This document shows, in pieces, positions 43,801-55,849 of a stretch of 64,000 bases of DNA. Each line of letters opens with the position of its first letter. Positions within the stretch are counted from its first letter, which is position 1. Location: NCBI RefSeq assembly GCF_029852145.1, contig NC_079974.1:14137041-14201040 (forward strand). Direction: 5' to 3'. This DNA is from Microplitis mediator. Taxonomy: Eukaryota > Arthropoda > Insecta > Hymenoptera > Braconidae. The notes under the pieces were generated by a model that did not search any database, was not told the DNA's origin, and saw nothing but the letters and a program-made list of their open reading frames with translations. A program made the position numbers and the translations under genes.

Positions 43801-44656
43801 TGTCAATAACGCTGTTTGCCTTGGCGTTATTTTAGCAGAAAAATCGATGAACAAGTTAATTTTTATATATGTTGTTTTCATGTTATTAAAGTATTTTAGA
43901 ACGACGAGTAAACTCCTGGTAAAAGTGAAAGTAAAGTTTAAGAAAAAAAGTATTTTTTTCACTCTCTGTTTTATCTTTTTTATATAGAAGATTTGGGAAC
44001 CAATAAAATGCATTCCTATAACGCATTCGCGCTCATCTCTCATCATTTTTATAATGTTGACCTCTAGTAAACTTCTCAACATTCTCAAGCAAGCCTCATA
44101 AGACATTCACAGGCTGCTTTCAAAGATACTCGTGAACAGAATAAAACAGAATTTCTTTATATTCCAATTTTACCGTTTTAACATTCATTGCCAATGTATA
44201 CTACATCAATATGGATAATTATTTGTTATCATTAGATATTTACTTTCTATCAATTTAAATCACTAATAAATTTGTTATCAGTAATTAGACAGAAAAATAA
44301 ATAAATAAATAAATAATCGATTAAAGCCATCGATTTTTGATAAATCGTTGACTCACCGAAGGTGTTGCACATCTTCCAGAGCTATTAACATGCGTGCGTG
44401 GAAGTGAATTACTCTTTTGGTTATGATAATTGTTTCTTTGAGTAATAGGCGGTGGCGGAGGATGAGAAAAAGGTCTACTGCCTCTTCCACTCATGTGTTG
44501 TTGCTGTGTATGTAAGTGCGGTTGTGAAACATGATACTGATTCCAGGATTGACGTGATACATAACCGGTATATCCGCCGGAAATAAATTGTGCCGATCCG
44601 TTGAGATGAGGCGGTGCTATCACCGCCATTTGCTGAGCTTCACCATTGTTTCTCAT
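40849..44656 (-). CDS. GckIII: GckIII: Ste20-family germinal-centre kinase III (STK24/25/26 orthologue)
   Basis: Five coding exons on the minus strand: 44357-44656, 43481-43705, 42131-42454, 40938-42055 and 40849-40858, total 1977 bases or about 658 residues. All junctions are GT/AG and the first three are in phase 0. Exon 1 gives a 100-residue Gln/His/Pro-rich N-terminus (MRNNGEAQQMAV) that is longer than in usual GCK-III kinases. Exon 2: glycine loop GKGSFGEV and VAIK lysine. Exon 3: EYLGGGSALDLM hinge, HRDIKAAN catalytic loop, DFG, and TFVGTPFWMAPEVI activation segment. Exon 4: ADIWSLGITAIELAKGEPP, RPTAKELLKF, then an acidic SEESETESENSDSEES stretch, a long Ser/Asp/Arg-rich linker, and a C-terminal ERTSPGINEIFVREIF helix region resembling the part of STK24/25 that binds CCM3/PDCD10. 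The last exon adds a few residues and TAG; if intron 4 is retained translation stops one codon later at TAA 40934. In the family these cytoplasmic/Golgi kinases act in STRIPAK/CCM3 signalling and tracheal tube integrity. Confidence 0.9.
42590..42790. other. GC-rich, hairpin-forming block in intron 2 of GckIII
   Basis: CCGTACCCCCGGGTACG is a strong dyad, and GCCTCGTTGAACGAAGAGGC another. On the minus strand it ends in CGCTTCTTCGATATATCTAT and a T-run. It is much more GC-rich than the intron around it and could be a SINE or small structured RNA relic; I do not recognise it as a known snRNA or tRNA. Confidence 0.3.
42948..43403. mobile_element. Tigger/pogo-like MITE in intron 2 of GckIII
   Basis: CAGTCAAGTCGCGTTATGAG at the left is inverted at the right (CTCATAACGCGACTCGACTG), TA on both sides. 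CAGTCGA...CGTTATAA-like ends with TA duplication are typical of mariner/pogo-superfamily MITEs. No coding capacity. Confidence 0.8.
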
Positions 44657-46164
44657 TGTTTTATTATTGTTATTATTTTTATTATTATTTTTATTATTAT
44701 TACTAACTACTTTTTTCTGTTTAAGTTAGCAAAAGCTAATCTCTTTGATTACTTTTTCATTTAAGTGCATTATAGCACGCCCATAACTTTGTTGCTTTCT
44801 GTTATCCTCTTTTATAAATGTATGTGTACATGAATGGTTATATTTTAAATACTGTGTATATATTGTTATATTTTTAATTTCATCTATTAATGGATGTAAC
44901 AGAAAGATTAATGCAACATAATGTTATAATCTCAGCCTAAAATGATTCCTATCTTGAGAATTAATTCAGGGTGAAAGTATATAAACGGTTTCAACCATGT
45001 AGATGATTATTAAATTTATAATGGGTCAAAATTTTATCCTATGTATTCTTTGAATAGTCCAAGAAGTAAGGTTAGGATTATGCACTAAAACTGATTAAGT
45101 ACGGTTGGATGATTCTCGGGAAAAGTTAGAAATATTCATAAAGTGTGTAACTCAACGTTGAATAATCGCTGGTAGCAGCTGTATGAGTAATTTTATGCTC
45201 TGAATAGTCTAACCAACCATAGAAACTATAATCCGTATACATAAAATAATAATATAATCAAAAAGGCATACCCCGTGTGGTGATATTTATAAATTATTAA
45301 AATTTTTTAGTTTTAAAAAAAATCAAATGTTTATTTAATCAATTTTATACACATTTTATTACACAACAATTAATAACAGTAATACAAAAAATTTACGTTA
45401 ATTGCAATTTATTTCAGCGAAACTACATTTGGATAAAAAAGAAGTGAATCATAGAAAGAACAATGTCTTCAAGAATTATGGGATTTTTTAAAAAGATATA
45501 TATGTATATATATTACAAGGTAAACACAAGTCAACGTATCAAGTATAATCACATTTATGGCGTTGCACATATAATAAACATTTTCCAAACAAAATTTATA
45601 TTTTCACACCAAGTTATATAGTGTTTTTGACGATTACATTTTAACTAAAATTTGTAGCGATTAAAACCATTAAAAGTAAATGAAAATTATGACCATGTTC
45701 ACAAATAGTTACATGAAACGCGTTTAGCTACAATTCCGTGAGTGGCTTAGAAATCAACTGGCAACTCGGGCAACCGCGATCGCGTGAAGAAGGCGCGGGA
45801 GTTCTTGCCCACAGTGTAGTACCTGACAACACTGAAGTTTTACTGAAGAGGGGCAAAACAACCGGAACTCCAAAAGCTAATGTTCTCTACTACTTGAACA
45901 CCCGGTATCTGTAATATTGTTATACATGGTGACGCATTTCTTCCAGACCATATTACCGATTTCTGGGCATATTTTAGGGAAAACACTTTTCTTACAATAT
46001 AAAGTTTTAATATTCTATGCAAAAGAAAGTTGTTGGTGAATTTTGTTGCAACATGGAGAAAAAAATATTACTTTCTATATAAAAATCAAAACAATGAGCG
46101 TAGAATTTCGTGCAGGAGTTATGAATTAAATTGCGCAAATATATTTGAAAGTGTTCTGTGTTCT
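44657..46164. other. Upstream region of GckIII, no gene assigned
   Basis: Holds the 5' flank of the kinase (AACAATG start context; (ATT)n-like tract 44655-44700). 45720-45920 is more GC-rich and has a plus-strand frame without ATG (reading ...VVPDNTEVLLKRGKTTG...) to a TAA near 45914, which I cannot assign. It may be an untranslated exon of GckIII or a gene fragment. Confidence 0.35.
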
Positions 46165-46294
46165 CCCAGAGAGTAAGTCGCCGTCGGTTTTAACTCCCAC
46201 TCTTGGAAAACGAGTCTAATCTCACGCTGTTACTACGCATTATCATTACAAACCGCAAATTTTCAACGGATCCCGACGGCGGCTTACTCTGACA
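46165..46294. mobile_element. Small MITE, GAGTAAGTCGCCGTCGG ends
   Basis: CAGAGAGTAAGTCGCCGTCGG at the left is inverted at the right (CCGACGGCGGCTTACTCTG). About 130 bases in total. Confidence 0.65.
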
Positions 46295-47310
46295 GGACGT
46301 TACGTATAGTTTAGTATTAATTAATCACTTGAAAAATTTTATTGGAATCAATACATGACAGATTCACATGCTTAAAATTAATTAATATAGTAGTTCAATA
46401 AGTGTAAATTTAATTAAGCCTTAAACAAAAAAATGCCACCTGCTAGCTAAACCGGAAGGTAAATTTCTTAAAATCAATTATCCTTGCCAATAACTATTTT
46501 TTTATTTTAACAAATTTAATTTATTATAATTTTCGGACAAGTTATCGAGTAATATATAGAGCTTTAGAATTTTTTCAGTGTATTAACCAGTGTTGTTCTG
46601 ATCTACTTAAAACTAACATCTCTGAATTATTTTAACCTATATTCGACGAAATAGAGATGTGACTTTAGAGTCATTTGTAATGAATGAAGTAAATTATTAA
46701 ATCGATGATGGTTTTTACACTGTAAAAAAAGATTCCTGACGTCAAACAAGATTCGTTTGGCTCAAGTACACCGTGCGTTTGGATACAGCCAAGCGCGTCA
46801 AGCGATTGAGTCTACCGCCCTCTATGATTGACAGTATATTTTGCTCCAACTGAGTTTCTTGAGGGAAGGTATCGAGTCGTTTGAACTAACTCTGTAGTAT
46901 TTGATATATGTAACTCAATAACTTTTTTCATTTAAAACAAAAATAGAAATTAGTTCAAGTCATTAATGCTGTTGATACAATAATGATTTTTGTTTTATAT
47001 AAATTAATTAAAAATTTCACTCAAAGTAAGTTGTAAGGTGATTGAAGGTACGCATTTTCAGTTAAGTCAAAATTATATCATAGCAAATAAATTTTAATGT
47101 TGAAAGGAATATTTTTTTAGGTCCGTAGAAACTGTATTGCATTAATAAAAAAAAAAAACAGTTATCTGAATCAAGTATTCACTTGATATTGCCTTTAATT
47201 ATTTCATCAATAATTAATTCAAAAAAAATTTTTTTTTCTTATGTATTTTTGAGTTTATTTCATTTTTATTATTAATTTTTTTTTATTAAGTATTGGGACA
47301 ATTACATTAT
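46295..47310. other. AT-rich spacer, no gene
   Basis: Mostly AT-rich. 46740-46870 is more GC-rich (ACGTCAAACAAGATTCG, TACAGCCAAGCGCGTC) without a readable frame. Confidence 0.35.
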
Positions 47311-47822
47311 ATCGCCCCAAAAACAGATTCTCTGTAAATGGTTGCGCCAAGTACACGTTCAACATTGATCTCAGGTTGCATAATAAATAATATTTTCACA
47401 AAAAAGGCTGAAATCATAAAACACCAAGTAATTGAGATTTTTAATAATTAAAAAAAAAAAAATTTTTAAATAAAAATGAAAAAAAAAAAATACTTGAACG
47501 TACTTGGTGTGCGCTGTTAAACTCAATTTTAACAATAATTTAAGAGTAAGATATAAAAGTAAGATATTCAAAACATATCACATGACTGAATAATTAATTT
47601 TTTGCATTTACGCACACCAAGTACGTTCAAGTATTTTTTTTTTTCATTTTTATTTAAAAAATTTTTTTTTTTTAATTATTAAAAATCTCAATTACTTGGT
47701 GTTTTATGATTTCAGCCTTTTTTGTGAAAATATTATTTATTATGCAACCTGAGATCAATGTTGAACGTGTACTTGGCGCAACCATTTACAGAGAATCTGT
47801 TTTTGGGGCGATTTCGAATTTT
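47311..47822. mobile_element. Young foldback, ATCGCCCC...GGGGCGAT
   Basis: Arms 47311-47513 and 47613-47822 are almost identical over about 200 bases, differing mainly in A-run length; the loop is about 100 bases. Ends ATCGCCCCAAAAACAG and its complement. I could not find a clear target duplication. Confidence 0.85.
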
Positions 47823-48735
47823 TTTGTAACAGATAATTTTTATTGATTTTACTACTCTTTCGATGAAAAAATTTTCTCTGGTATGGAATAATATTAGTGG
47901 AATGAAGTAATTCCTTCAAGCTGCAAATTATTTTTTGAAGAGTTCCAATCCGTTAATTGTATACACATACAATAATTCTAATTTTGCTCTGTTAAGGAGG
48001 TTTAAGCGTTACTAAATGACTCAAAAAAGCATCTAAGCTTTTTCATTTCTTCAGTCGACAAAAATATGATTATAATTCTTTTTTTTAATTGTAAAAATTT
48101 TTTGTAGTTTATATACATACATTAATTAATGTTTAATAAATTAAAATATTTAAAAAATACTTTCGTAGTAAAAATTTTAAATAAGATATGGCACCAGTAC
48201 TCTTTGATAGAGATATATAAACATGTGTGTAAACGTACATAACCGCTTAAGTCGGGTGTTTAGCAAAAATTTAAATATAAATAATTTCCCTTCATTTCAA
48301 AATGGAGAAAAATGTTTATCGCTCAAACTGTTTTATTATACTTCATGTTTGCTTAAAAATTGGAGTTTCTACCGAGAAGACCAAAAAATTTTTTTTTTTT
48401 TTTTTCATTTTTTATGTTTTTAAAATTGGCGCCACACAACAGGTGTCTCTGACAGTGTTGCCGAGACGTCTTTCCTCCATGTCGCCTCAACTCACTAACC
48501 ACTAAAATAATTTTTGCAACTCAATTTTTCTCTATGTTTTAACGATGACAATAACTTTTAAATATAGAATTTGAGTTTACACGTATTCAACTTTCTTATA
48601 TTCGTTTTTGAGAATTATTTGTATCTATATTGTTAGACAAGTTAAGAAATTATTTTTAACGTTAAATTTTGGCGCGCCACCGAATTAGCGGTAATGCTGC
48701 CCCCTGGGCCGAGTTTGACAAAAACGGAACCCCAT
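47823..48735. other. Unassigned spacer
   Basis: AT-rich with T-runs. Two GC-richer patches (48425-48490, GGCGCCACACAACAGGTG and 48670-48720, TTGGCGCGCCACCG) have no readable gene. Confidence 0.35.
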
Positions 48736-48836
48736 TGTCGTCAAAAACAGAAAAGTCCGAAGTTAACGGAAATTTGACAAAAATTCAAGGAAACTTTTGT
48801 AAGTAAACTTTTGCTAAAGCAAACTGTGCTATTAGG
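48736..48836. repeat. Partial inverted copy of the CCCTAATAGC foldback end
   Basis: TTGTCGTCAAAAACAGAAAA through AGCAAACTGTGCTATTAGGG is the inverted counterpart of 48916-49020, so an extra end fragment lies head-to-head with the foldback, 80 bases away. Confidence 0.65.
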
Positions 48837-48915
48837 GTAGTAAACTTAATTGCTTAAAATATAACCACGACATAAGTGTAAATTGACAAAATAATAACCG
48901 CAAATTATACTCTAA

Positions 48916-50885
48916 CCCTAATAGCACAGTTTGCTTGAGCAAAAGTTTACTGTACAAAAGTTTCGTTGAATTTTTCTTCAAATTTCCGTCAACTTCGGAC
49001 TTTTCCATTTTTTACGACAAGTTGTATACAACTTACTATTGAATTTGAGGTAAATTTACTGCCAGAATTAGAATGCAAATTTACATCAAAAGTTGACTAG
49101 AAAAAAGTTGTCCTTAATTTTCAGGCAAATTTTATGTCAATTTATCGTTAATTTGATTTGAAAAATTGTTAAGTATATATTTACGCTCAAATTGTAGACA
49201 ATTTTGCGTATAAATTTGCTTACCTTCTGAAATGGTAGGAATGAATATTACCGACCGTTTTTTTTTTTTTCGTACAAGTTTACCTTAAAATTGAAGAAAA
49301 ATTAATCGCAAATTTTTATTTTCAACTTTTGCTGTGAAATTGTCTGCAAATTCGGGCAGCAGATTTCAGGTAATTTCAACATCAAATTACCGTCAATTTC
49401 AATGCAAAGTGGCTATTATATTATAAAGTTGACTGCCGAGAGCTGATGCTTTTCTCATAGTTGACACCAACTTTTCTGCAACTTTCCCCAATCAAATAGC
49501 CAGGATTTCTGAGCAAGAGATTACTTATATTTTGCCGCCTAATCATAGAAGTAGATTTCCGTCGTTAAATTTTACGTTAATAATAATATGCAGGAAAAAT
49601 GGTTACTGAAGCAGATAACCAAATTTTTTTAGTAAACTTTTGCTCACTGAAAGTTTCCTTTAATTTGACGACAAATTGTTGCCAATTATAAGTAAGATAA
49701 ATTTCAATAATTATCGACTGCCACTTTTGGAAGGTAAGTTTATGGGAGGAGTAGCCTGAAAGTTACGAGAAAGTTACCGAAAAACAACAATTGTTTTCAA
49801 TTTGACAGGAAGTCGTTCAAAAGTTATGGTTAACTAATTAAACAACAATTCTCTACAGTCGATTATACGTCAATTTCTGGCAGTTGTATCCCTGATAGCA
49901 AAGTTGGCCGCAACTTGTCAACAACCTACTGCCGCAACCTGTTGCCAAATTGGCCGCAGAAGCTGGCATTTCCATAAGTTGACGGCAACTTTCCGAGAAA
50001 CTTGTCGACAACTTTCAGCTTGTGTAACTGTTGCCGACAACTTGTCTACAAGTTGCTCAGAAACTTGGTGACAGGTTGCGGCAGTAGATTGTTGCCAAGT
50101 TTCTAAGCAACTTGTAGTCAACAGTTACACAAGCTGAAAGTTGTCGACAACTTGTCGTCAAGTTGGTCGCAACTCAGGTACACCAACTTTTTGATCAGAA
50201 ACTCTGGCTATCAGGGATTCCACTCAATCAAAATAACTGTATTTCTTCAGATTCTTTTCCACAACTTTCCATCAACACTTCCTATCAAAATCATATTGTA
50301 GTCAAAAGTTGAAATATCTTATATAATTGGCAACAGCTTGTCGTCAAGTTAATGATAATTTTTGCTGAACAAACATTGACTCGGCAAACCTGACTACCCA
50401 AATAGCCATTTTAGCTTGAAATTGACAGTAATTTAGTGTTGAAATTACCTGAATTTTAATGCCCAAATTTGCTGACAATTTGACAGCAAAACTTGAAAAT
50501 AAAAAAATTTACGGTTAATTTTGCTTCAATTTAAAGGAAACTTTTTACAAAAAAAAAGTCGGTAATGTTCATTCTAACTATTTTAGAAGGTAAGGGAATT
50601 TATACATAAAATTGTCTACAATTTGACGGTAAAAAAATACTTAATAATCTTTCAAGTCAAATTAACAATAAATTGACATAAAATTTGCCTGAAAATTGAC
50701 GACAACTTTTTTCTAGTCAAACTTTTGAAGTAAATTTGCATTCTAATTCAGGTAGTAAATTTACGTCAAATTAAATAGCAAGTTGCATTCAAATTGTCAT
50801 AAAAAATAGAAAAGTCCAAATTTGACGAACAACTCAATAAAATTTTTGTAAGTAAACTTTTACTAAAGCAAATGGTGCTATTATG
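48916..50885. mobile_element. Foldback element CCCTAATAGCAC
   Basis: Left arm 48916 to about 49450 matches right arm about 50390-50885 in inverted order (CCCTAATAGCACAGTTTGCT; GGTAAATTTACTGCC...; ACAATTTGACGG...). The arms are diverged, so it is older than 38084 or 47311. A second CCCTGATAGC element sits in its loop, and an (AT)n tract abuts its right end. Confidence 0.7.
49890..50216. mobile_element. Nested element CCCTGATAGC...GCTATCAGGG
   Basis: Ends CCCTGATAGC and GCTATCAGGG, AT on both sides. The interior is rich in palindromic AAGTTGTCGACAACTTG and GTTGCCGACAACTTGT words; its 49918-50121 open frame is a by-product. Confidence 0.75.
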
Positions 50886-50892
50886 GTATATA

Positions 50893-51491
<599 letters not shown>

Positions 51492-52314
51492 GGGGCATTC
51501 CATGCCAAATCGACCACTTCTAACACCGACCCTTTTCGATTTTTCTGAAATTTATGTATCTTTCTCTGCACTAATGGAAACAATTTTCAGAATTTTTTCA
51601 AATTTTTTTACCCAACCAAAAAAAAGTTACGAGTTATTTAAAAAAAATAGCTTTTTTTTGTTAAATAATCATAACTTTTTTTAAAATTGACGTATTGGGA
51701 TGCTTTTTTTTTGAAAATTTTTGTTTTAAAATGTACTTTTTAGAAAAAAAATAAAAATAATAGTTCGGATTCATATTCAACGTTTTTTTTTAAACTTTTG
51801 GAAAAAAACAAAAATTTCGGGATGATTGACATTTTTGATTTCCGATTTTTTTTTTTTATAAAAAACTTCAGTATTTTCTGCGAATTTCCTGAAATTTTCA
51901 GAGTGGCATTTTTTTTTTGAAACGAAAAAAAAAATATTTTTTGAAATGTTTGTTTTTCGTTAAAATCAAAAATGACAATCATCCCGAAATTTTCGTTTTT
52001 TTCCAAAAGTTAATAAAAAACGTTGAATATGAATCCGAATTATTATTTTTATTTTTTTTTTTCTAAAAAGTACATTTTAAAACAAAAATTTTCAAAAAAA
52101 AAAACATCCCAATACGTCAATTTTCAAAAAAGTCATGGTTATTTAACAAAAAAAGCTATTTTTTTTTAATAACTCGTAACTTTTTTTTGGTTGGGTAAAA
52201 AAATTTGAAAAAATTCTGAAAATTGTTTCCAATAGTGCAGAGAAAGATACATAAATTTCAGAAAAGTCGAAAAGGGTCGGTGTCCGAAGTGGTCGATTTG
52301 GCATGGAATGCCCC
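51492..52314. mobile_element. Foldback, GGGGCATTCCATGCC family
   Basis: Ends GGGGCATTCCATGCC and GGCATGGAATGCCCC, ATAT on both sides (51488-51491 and 52315-52318). Arms of about 400 bases. Both arms can be read as MGHSMPNRP...FSNFFTQPKKSYEL..., like the frame at 5239. A fragment AGATCTGAAAATTGGCCAG of the AT-rich TIR family follows at 52322. Confidence 0.85.
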
Positions 52315-52318
52315 ATAT

Positions 52319-53119
52319 AATTAGATCTGAAAATTGGCCAGTCATTCATAAAATCTCATTTAAAACATCTGTAAAGGCCATGGGACGATAAGAATACCGA
52401 ATCGGCCCCAAAAAGGTACCGGGCTCATGATTTCAGGAAAAGTTGGTACTCATAAGATATTTCGATGCTGCAAGTTTCAGATCTTTATCTATTACCGTTT
52501 CTGAATAAATCGAAAAATACTGAAAATCAGTAAAAATTGTTATTCTCAGCACCTTGTGAATCGATTGATCTAAATCCCGGATATGTTTTGGGACATGATG
52601 GTAGCTTCTAAGAAAAAAAACATGAACAATATCTGTTCATAAGAACCGTAAAAAAATCGAGGTTATTTTCTTAATTTTAATTTTTAACAATGTTACGATA
52701 ATGATAAAAATATCAAACTATTTTTTTTTAGTTCCTCATTCGATTTTCGATGTAATTATAAGCTTCGGAAATTTTTTAAAACGGTACTTCATATTGAAAA
52801 ATATTTAAAACCGATTTATTGCTCAAAAATCGATTTCTTTTTATGATTTAACTCTTGAAATGATAGAATACAGAACTTTTGCGATTACTGTAGTAGTGAA
52901 AACAACAGAATAAATTAGGAACACTCATATAAAAATAATTGTTCTTTATATAATGAACTCTAATCATTATTATAAACTTTATTTATAACTACAATGATTA
53001 AATCAGTATAAAATACTATTGTTTATATAATTCAACTACGTTTTAGGGAATGTAAACTTTCCCGCTCAATTATTAGTTAATTCAGCAACCATAAGATGGC
53101 ACTGTGATTCAAAACAAGT
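52319..53119. other. Spacer, no gene
   Basis: AT-rich sequence after a short piece of the ATATAT/AGATCTG family. No open frame of interest. Confidence 0.35.
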
Positions 53120-53133
53120 AACACTGTTTTCTA

Positions 53134-53436
53134 ACCGGTGATCATGGCCGAGCGGTCTAAGGCGTAAGACCTAGGTCTCTCGAACTTGATCACTGGCCAG
53201 GCCAGGGTTCTAGTCCCAGCGATTGCCGAAAGAATTTTTCACACAAAGAGTGTGAGGTCTTTCGGTCCTGAGGTTCGTCCCGTCGCCGATCCATGAATTC
53301 GATCTGGTTTCAAAAACTGAATTTGATTTGGTTAAGGTGTGAATTTGATTCGTCTATGAATTTGACTCGATTGGCTAGATTGGGAGTGCCCAAGGCTTCA
53401 ATATACATATATATACTTAAAAAAAAAAAAAAAAAC
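53134..53436 (+). mobile_element. Complete tRNA-derived SINE
   Basis: Starts ACCGGTGATCATGGCCGAGC; the A box TGGCCGAGCGGTCTAAGG and B box GGTTCTAGTCC are as in leucine/serine tRNAs. A unique body with CTTTCGGTCCTGAGG and GATTTGATTCG-type words follows, then an A-run of about 18. The target duplication AACACTGTTTTCTA occurs at 53120-53133 and 53437-53450, 14 bases without mismatch, showing LINE-type retroposition. The intact duplication suggests a recent insertion. Confidence 0.85.
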
Positions 53437-53450
53437 AACACTGTTTTCTA

Positions 53451-53736
53451 TTTTCATGAAAACCCTTATTAATTGAATAATTGAATTAAGATTTATCGTC
53501 TTGATTCAATGTTCAACGTCGATGCTGCCAAACTTTGGTTGCTGCTGGATTGTACTCTGCTCCTCTAGTCTGCTATACACTTATAAATACGAATCATCCA
53601 TGGCATTACTTGACTCAAATGATCAAATTGATTCATCTTACATGAATAATGCATCAAATAATGAATTTAGATTAGAACATACATTAAAATAGAATTCATT
53701 ACATATACATAATCAAGGCTTTTTATCTACATACTT
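53451..53736 (+). other. Possible terminal exon fragment
   Basis: CTCCTCTAG at about 53562-53570 could be an acceptor. The frame after it reads LLYTYKYESSMALLDSND and ends HTLK with TAG near 53690. The peptide is rich in Ser/Asn/Asp like a C-terminal tail, but I do not recognise it and the support is weak. Confidence 0.25.
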
Positions 53737-53945
53737 TACACTCTGAAACCAAGTGTTTAGTCAAAATTAACACACTTCCAAAATAACATTGAAGCGCCAT
53801 AAGCAATCTATAGATATTTAATACACCGTGAGACGTGTTTTAAATGACTACAAAAAACTATAGTTTTGCTCATGGCTTTAAACATAGAACACATTTAATA
53901 TGTGTTAAAATAATACACTTGTAACACACTTGGTTTTAGAGTGTA
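53737..53945. mobile_element. MITE TACACTCTGAAACCAAGTGT
   Basis: The left end is inverted at the right (ACACTTGGTTTTAGAGTGTA), about 209 bases. The interior has AACACACTT and ACACATTTAATATGTGT words. Confidence 0.75.
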
Positions 53946-55677
53946 GGGTGTCCGTTATTTACCAAATTAGATTTTTTTACTTGGCCATGATGTAGATCAT
54001 TTATTTTTGATCCAAAAATAACTTAGAAAAATAAAAAAGTTTATTCTAATGATGTTTAACCCTGCCTAAGTAATGATAATGATACATTCCCATTTTAGTA
54101 TAATGAGGAAAATTTTACTATTTGCTTAAAAATAAGTGTATAGCAATGACTAATACATAATTTTGTAGGAAATTTACAGCTCTTCAAAAAAGGTTTCATA
54201 TGTTTCTTTCAGTTTTCATGTCAGAGATATTTAAGCTCGAAATAAAAGAAATTTTTTATATCATCAGAGCAAAATTTCGAGGTGGTTTGTGAAAGTTTTA
54301 TTTCAACTTTGAGCTTAGATATCTCTTAAACGGTTGAGTTTATCAAAAAAGTCTAGCAGACCTTTTTTGTAGAGCGGTAAATTTTCGACAAAAAACTGTT
54401 AAAATCTCAAGTATTGAGACAATGTGAATTGCCTTCATCGTCCTCAGCCTTGCGGTTCCCGTTTTTACCCGTCGCGTTGTCGTCTGAAACTCTACAAGTC
54501 ATAGTGCCGTGGTCACATGACGAATCGTCACGTCGACGCATGTCCGTCAGGTGGAAGTGGGGACAGTCCCGAGGCTGGTCCTACGCCCAAAATTATTGGC
54601 AATCACTTCGATCCTGGATCAACTAGCGTTTAAACGTTTTTCTAATTGTATTCAGTATCAATAATCAGACAATCTTATTTTTACTATTTCTATATTTTTG
54701 TCATATATTCTTTTATTTGATTGCGAATTAATTAATTATTATAAATCAAGTTAGATTGATTAAGTTTATTGTACGTTACCAGCGATCCACTCGCCTATTA
54801 AATAATATTAAGTTTAAATAATAAAATCAGTGTATTACACGGCGTATTCCACGTGGTCACGGATTGCATATCCGGCGTTCCAACCAGGACTGCATTTATT
54901 GTACCTTGCGGAAATTACTGTAAGTAAATGAATTTTTGTTACGATTGGCAATAAACTTGCGTAATTAAAGAATAATCAATCCTTTACATTATACATTGCT
55001 TTTTGTCCTGTCCTTATCCTAAAATACTGGTAAGACTACCGAATAGTTTGATTTAGTAGTTATAAATTGAGTTACAAATAGTAACTCGACTATTGATAAG
55101 TTTAATCTATAATTTTATAATAAGCCGTGAGGTAGGTTGATAAGCTTTTTTTTATACGTTGCCGAGTTTGGACAAGTGCGGGTTCTTACTTTGCGAGGAC
55201 CCAAGCCCATTGCTCTTATAACTAACAATTTCGTAGAGGCCAGCCTAAGCCAGGGTTCAACCCGCGAATCCTGGTGGCGGCTGGTTAGAATCGCCAAACA
55301 AAAGGCGATTCGTCTCAGTATATATTCGCTTGCTGAAGACTTATAGAATTTTAATCGAAAAACATTATTTTTTAAATCTATCAACTTTGAGCTTCGATAT
55401 CACTCAAATGGTTGGATTTACGAAAAAAGTGTAAGAAATCTTTTTTGAAGAGCGGTAAATTTCCTACAAAATTATTCATTAGTCATTGCTATACACTTAT
55501 TTTTAAGCAAATAGTAAAATTTTTCTCATTATACTAAAACGGGAATGTATCATTACTTAAGCAGGGTTAAACAGCATTAGAATAAACTTATTTATTTTTT
55601 TTAATTATTTTTGGATCACAAATGATTTATATCATGGCCAAGTAAAAAAAATCTAATTTGGTAAATAACGGACACCC
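53946..55677. mobile_element. Foldback GGGTGTCCGTTATTTACC
   Basis: GGGTGTCCGTTATTTACCAA and about 250 following bases are inverted at the right (TTGGTAAATAACGGACACCC). Inner matches: AAGTGTATAGCAATGACTAA and GTAGGAAATTTAC. The loop carries the LTR-like repeat 54415-55317. It abuts the MITE at 53737. Confidence 0.8.
54415..55317 (+). mobile_element. Solo-LTR-like repeat, complete copy
   Basis: Starts TGAGACAATGTG, ends GCGATTCGTCTCA, flanked by GTAT on both sides (54411-54414 and 55318-55321). 903 bases; 54588-55317 is shared with 547-1326. The frame at 54414-54626 is Ser/Arg-rich and not recognisable. TG...CA ends with a 4-bp duplication fit a solo LTR. Confidence 0.7.
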
Positions 55678-55695
55678 CAATGCACTTATATGTAT

Positions 55696-55800
55696 GGGTC
55701 ATTCCATGTGAAATCGACCGATAGTTAGAATCGACCCCTTTAAATTTGGATGAAATTTGGTCAGAATTTTTTTTCATACTATGTTATGTCCAATAAATTT
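55696..55800. repeat. Terminal fragment of the GGGTCATTCC foldback family
   Basis: GGGTCATTCCATGTGAAATC, then CGACCGATAG and TTTGGTCAGAATTTTT, corresponds to the first ~100 bases of the arm at 38084; it then stops. Confidence 0.7.
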
Positions 55801-55849
55801 TTTTTTATTTAATTTATTTTATTTCATAAATAAATTTACGAAACTCCTC

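Noticed and set aside
45716..45914. Plus-strand frame of about 65 codons without ATG, reading VVPDNTEVLLKRGKTTG
   Set aside because: No start, no clear acceptor and no recognised family; kept only as a note in the region entry.
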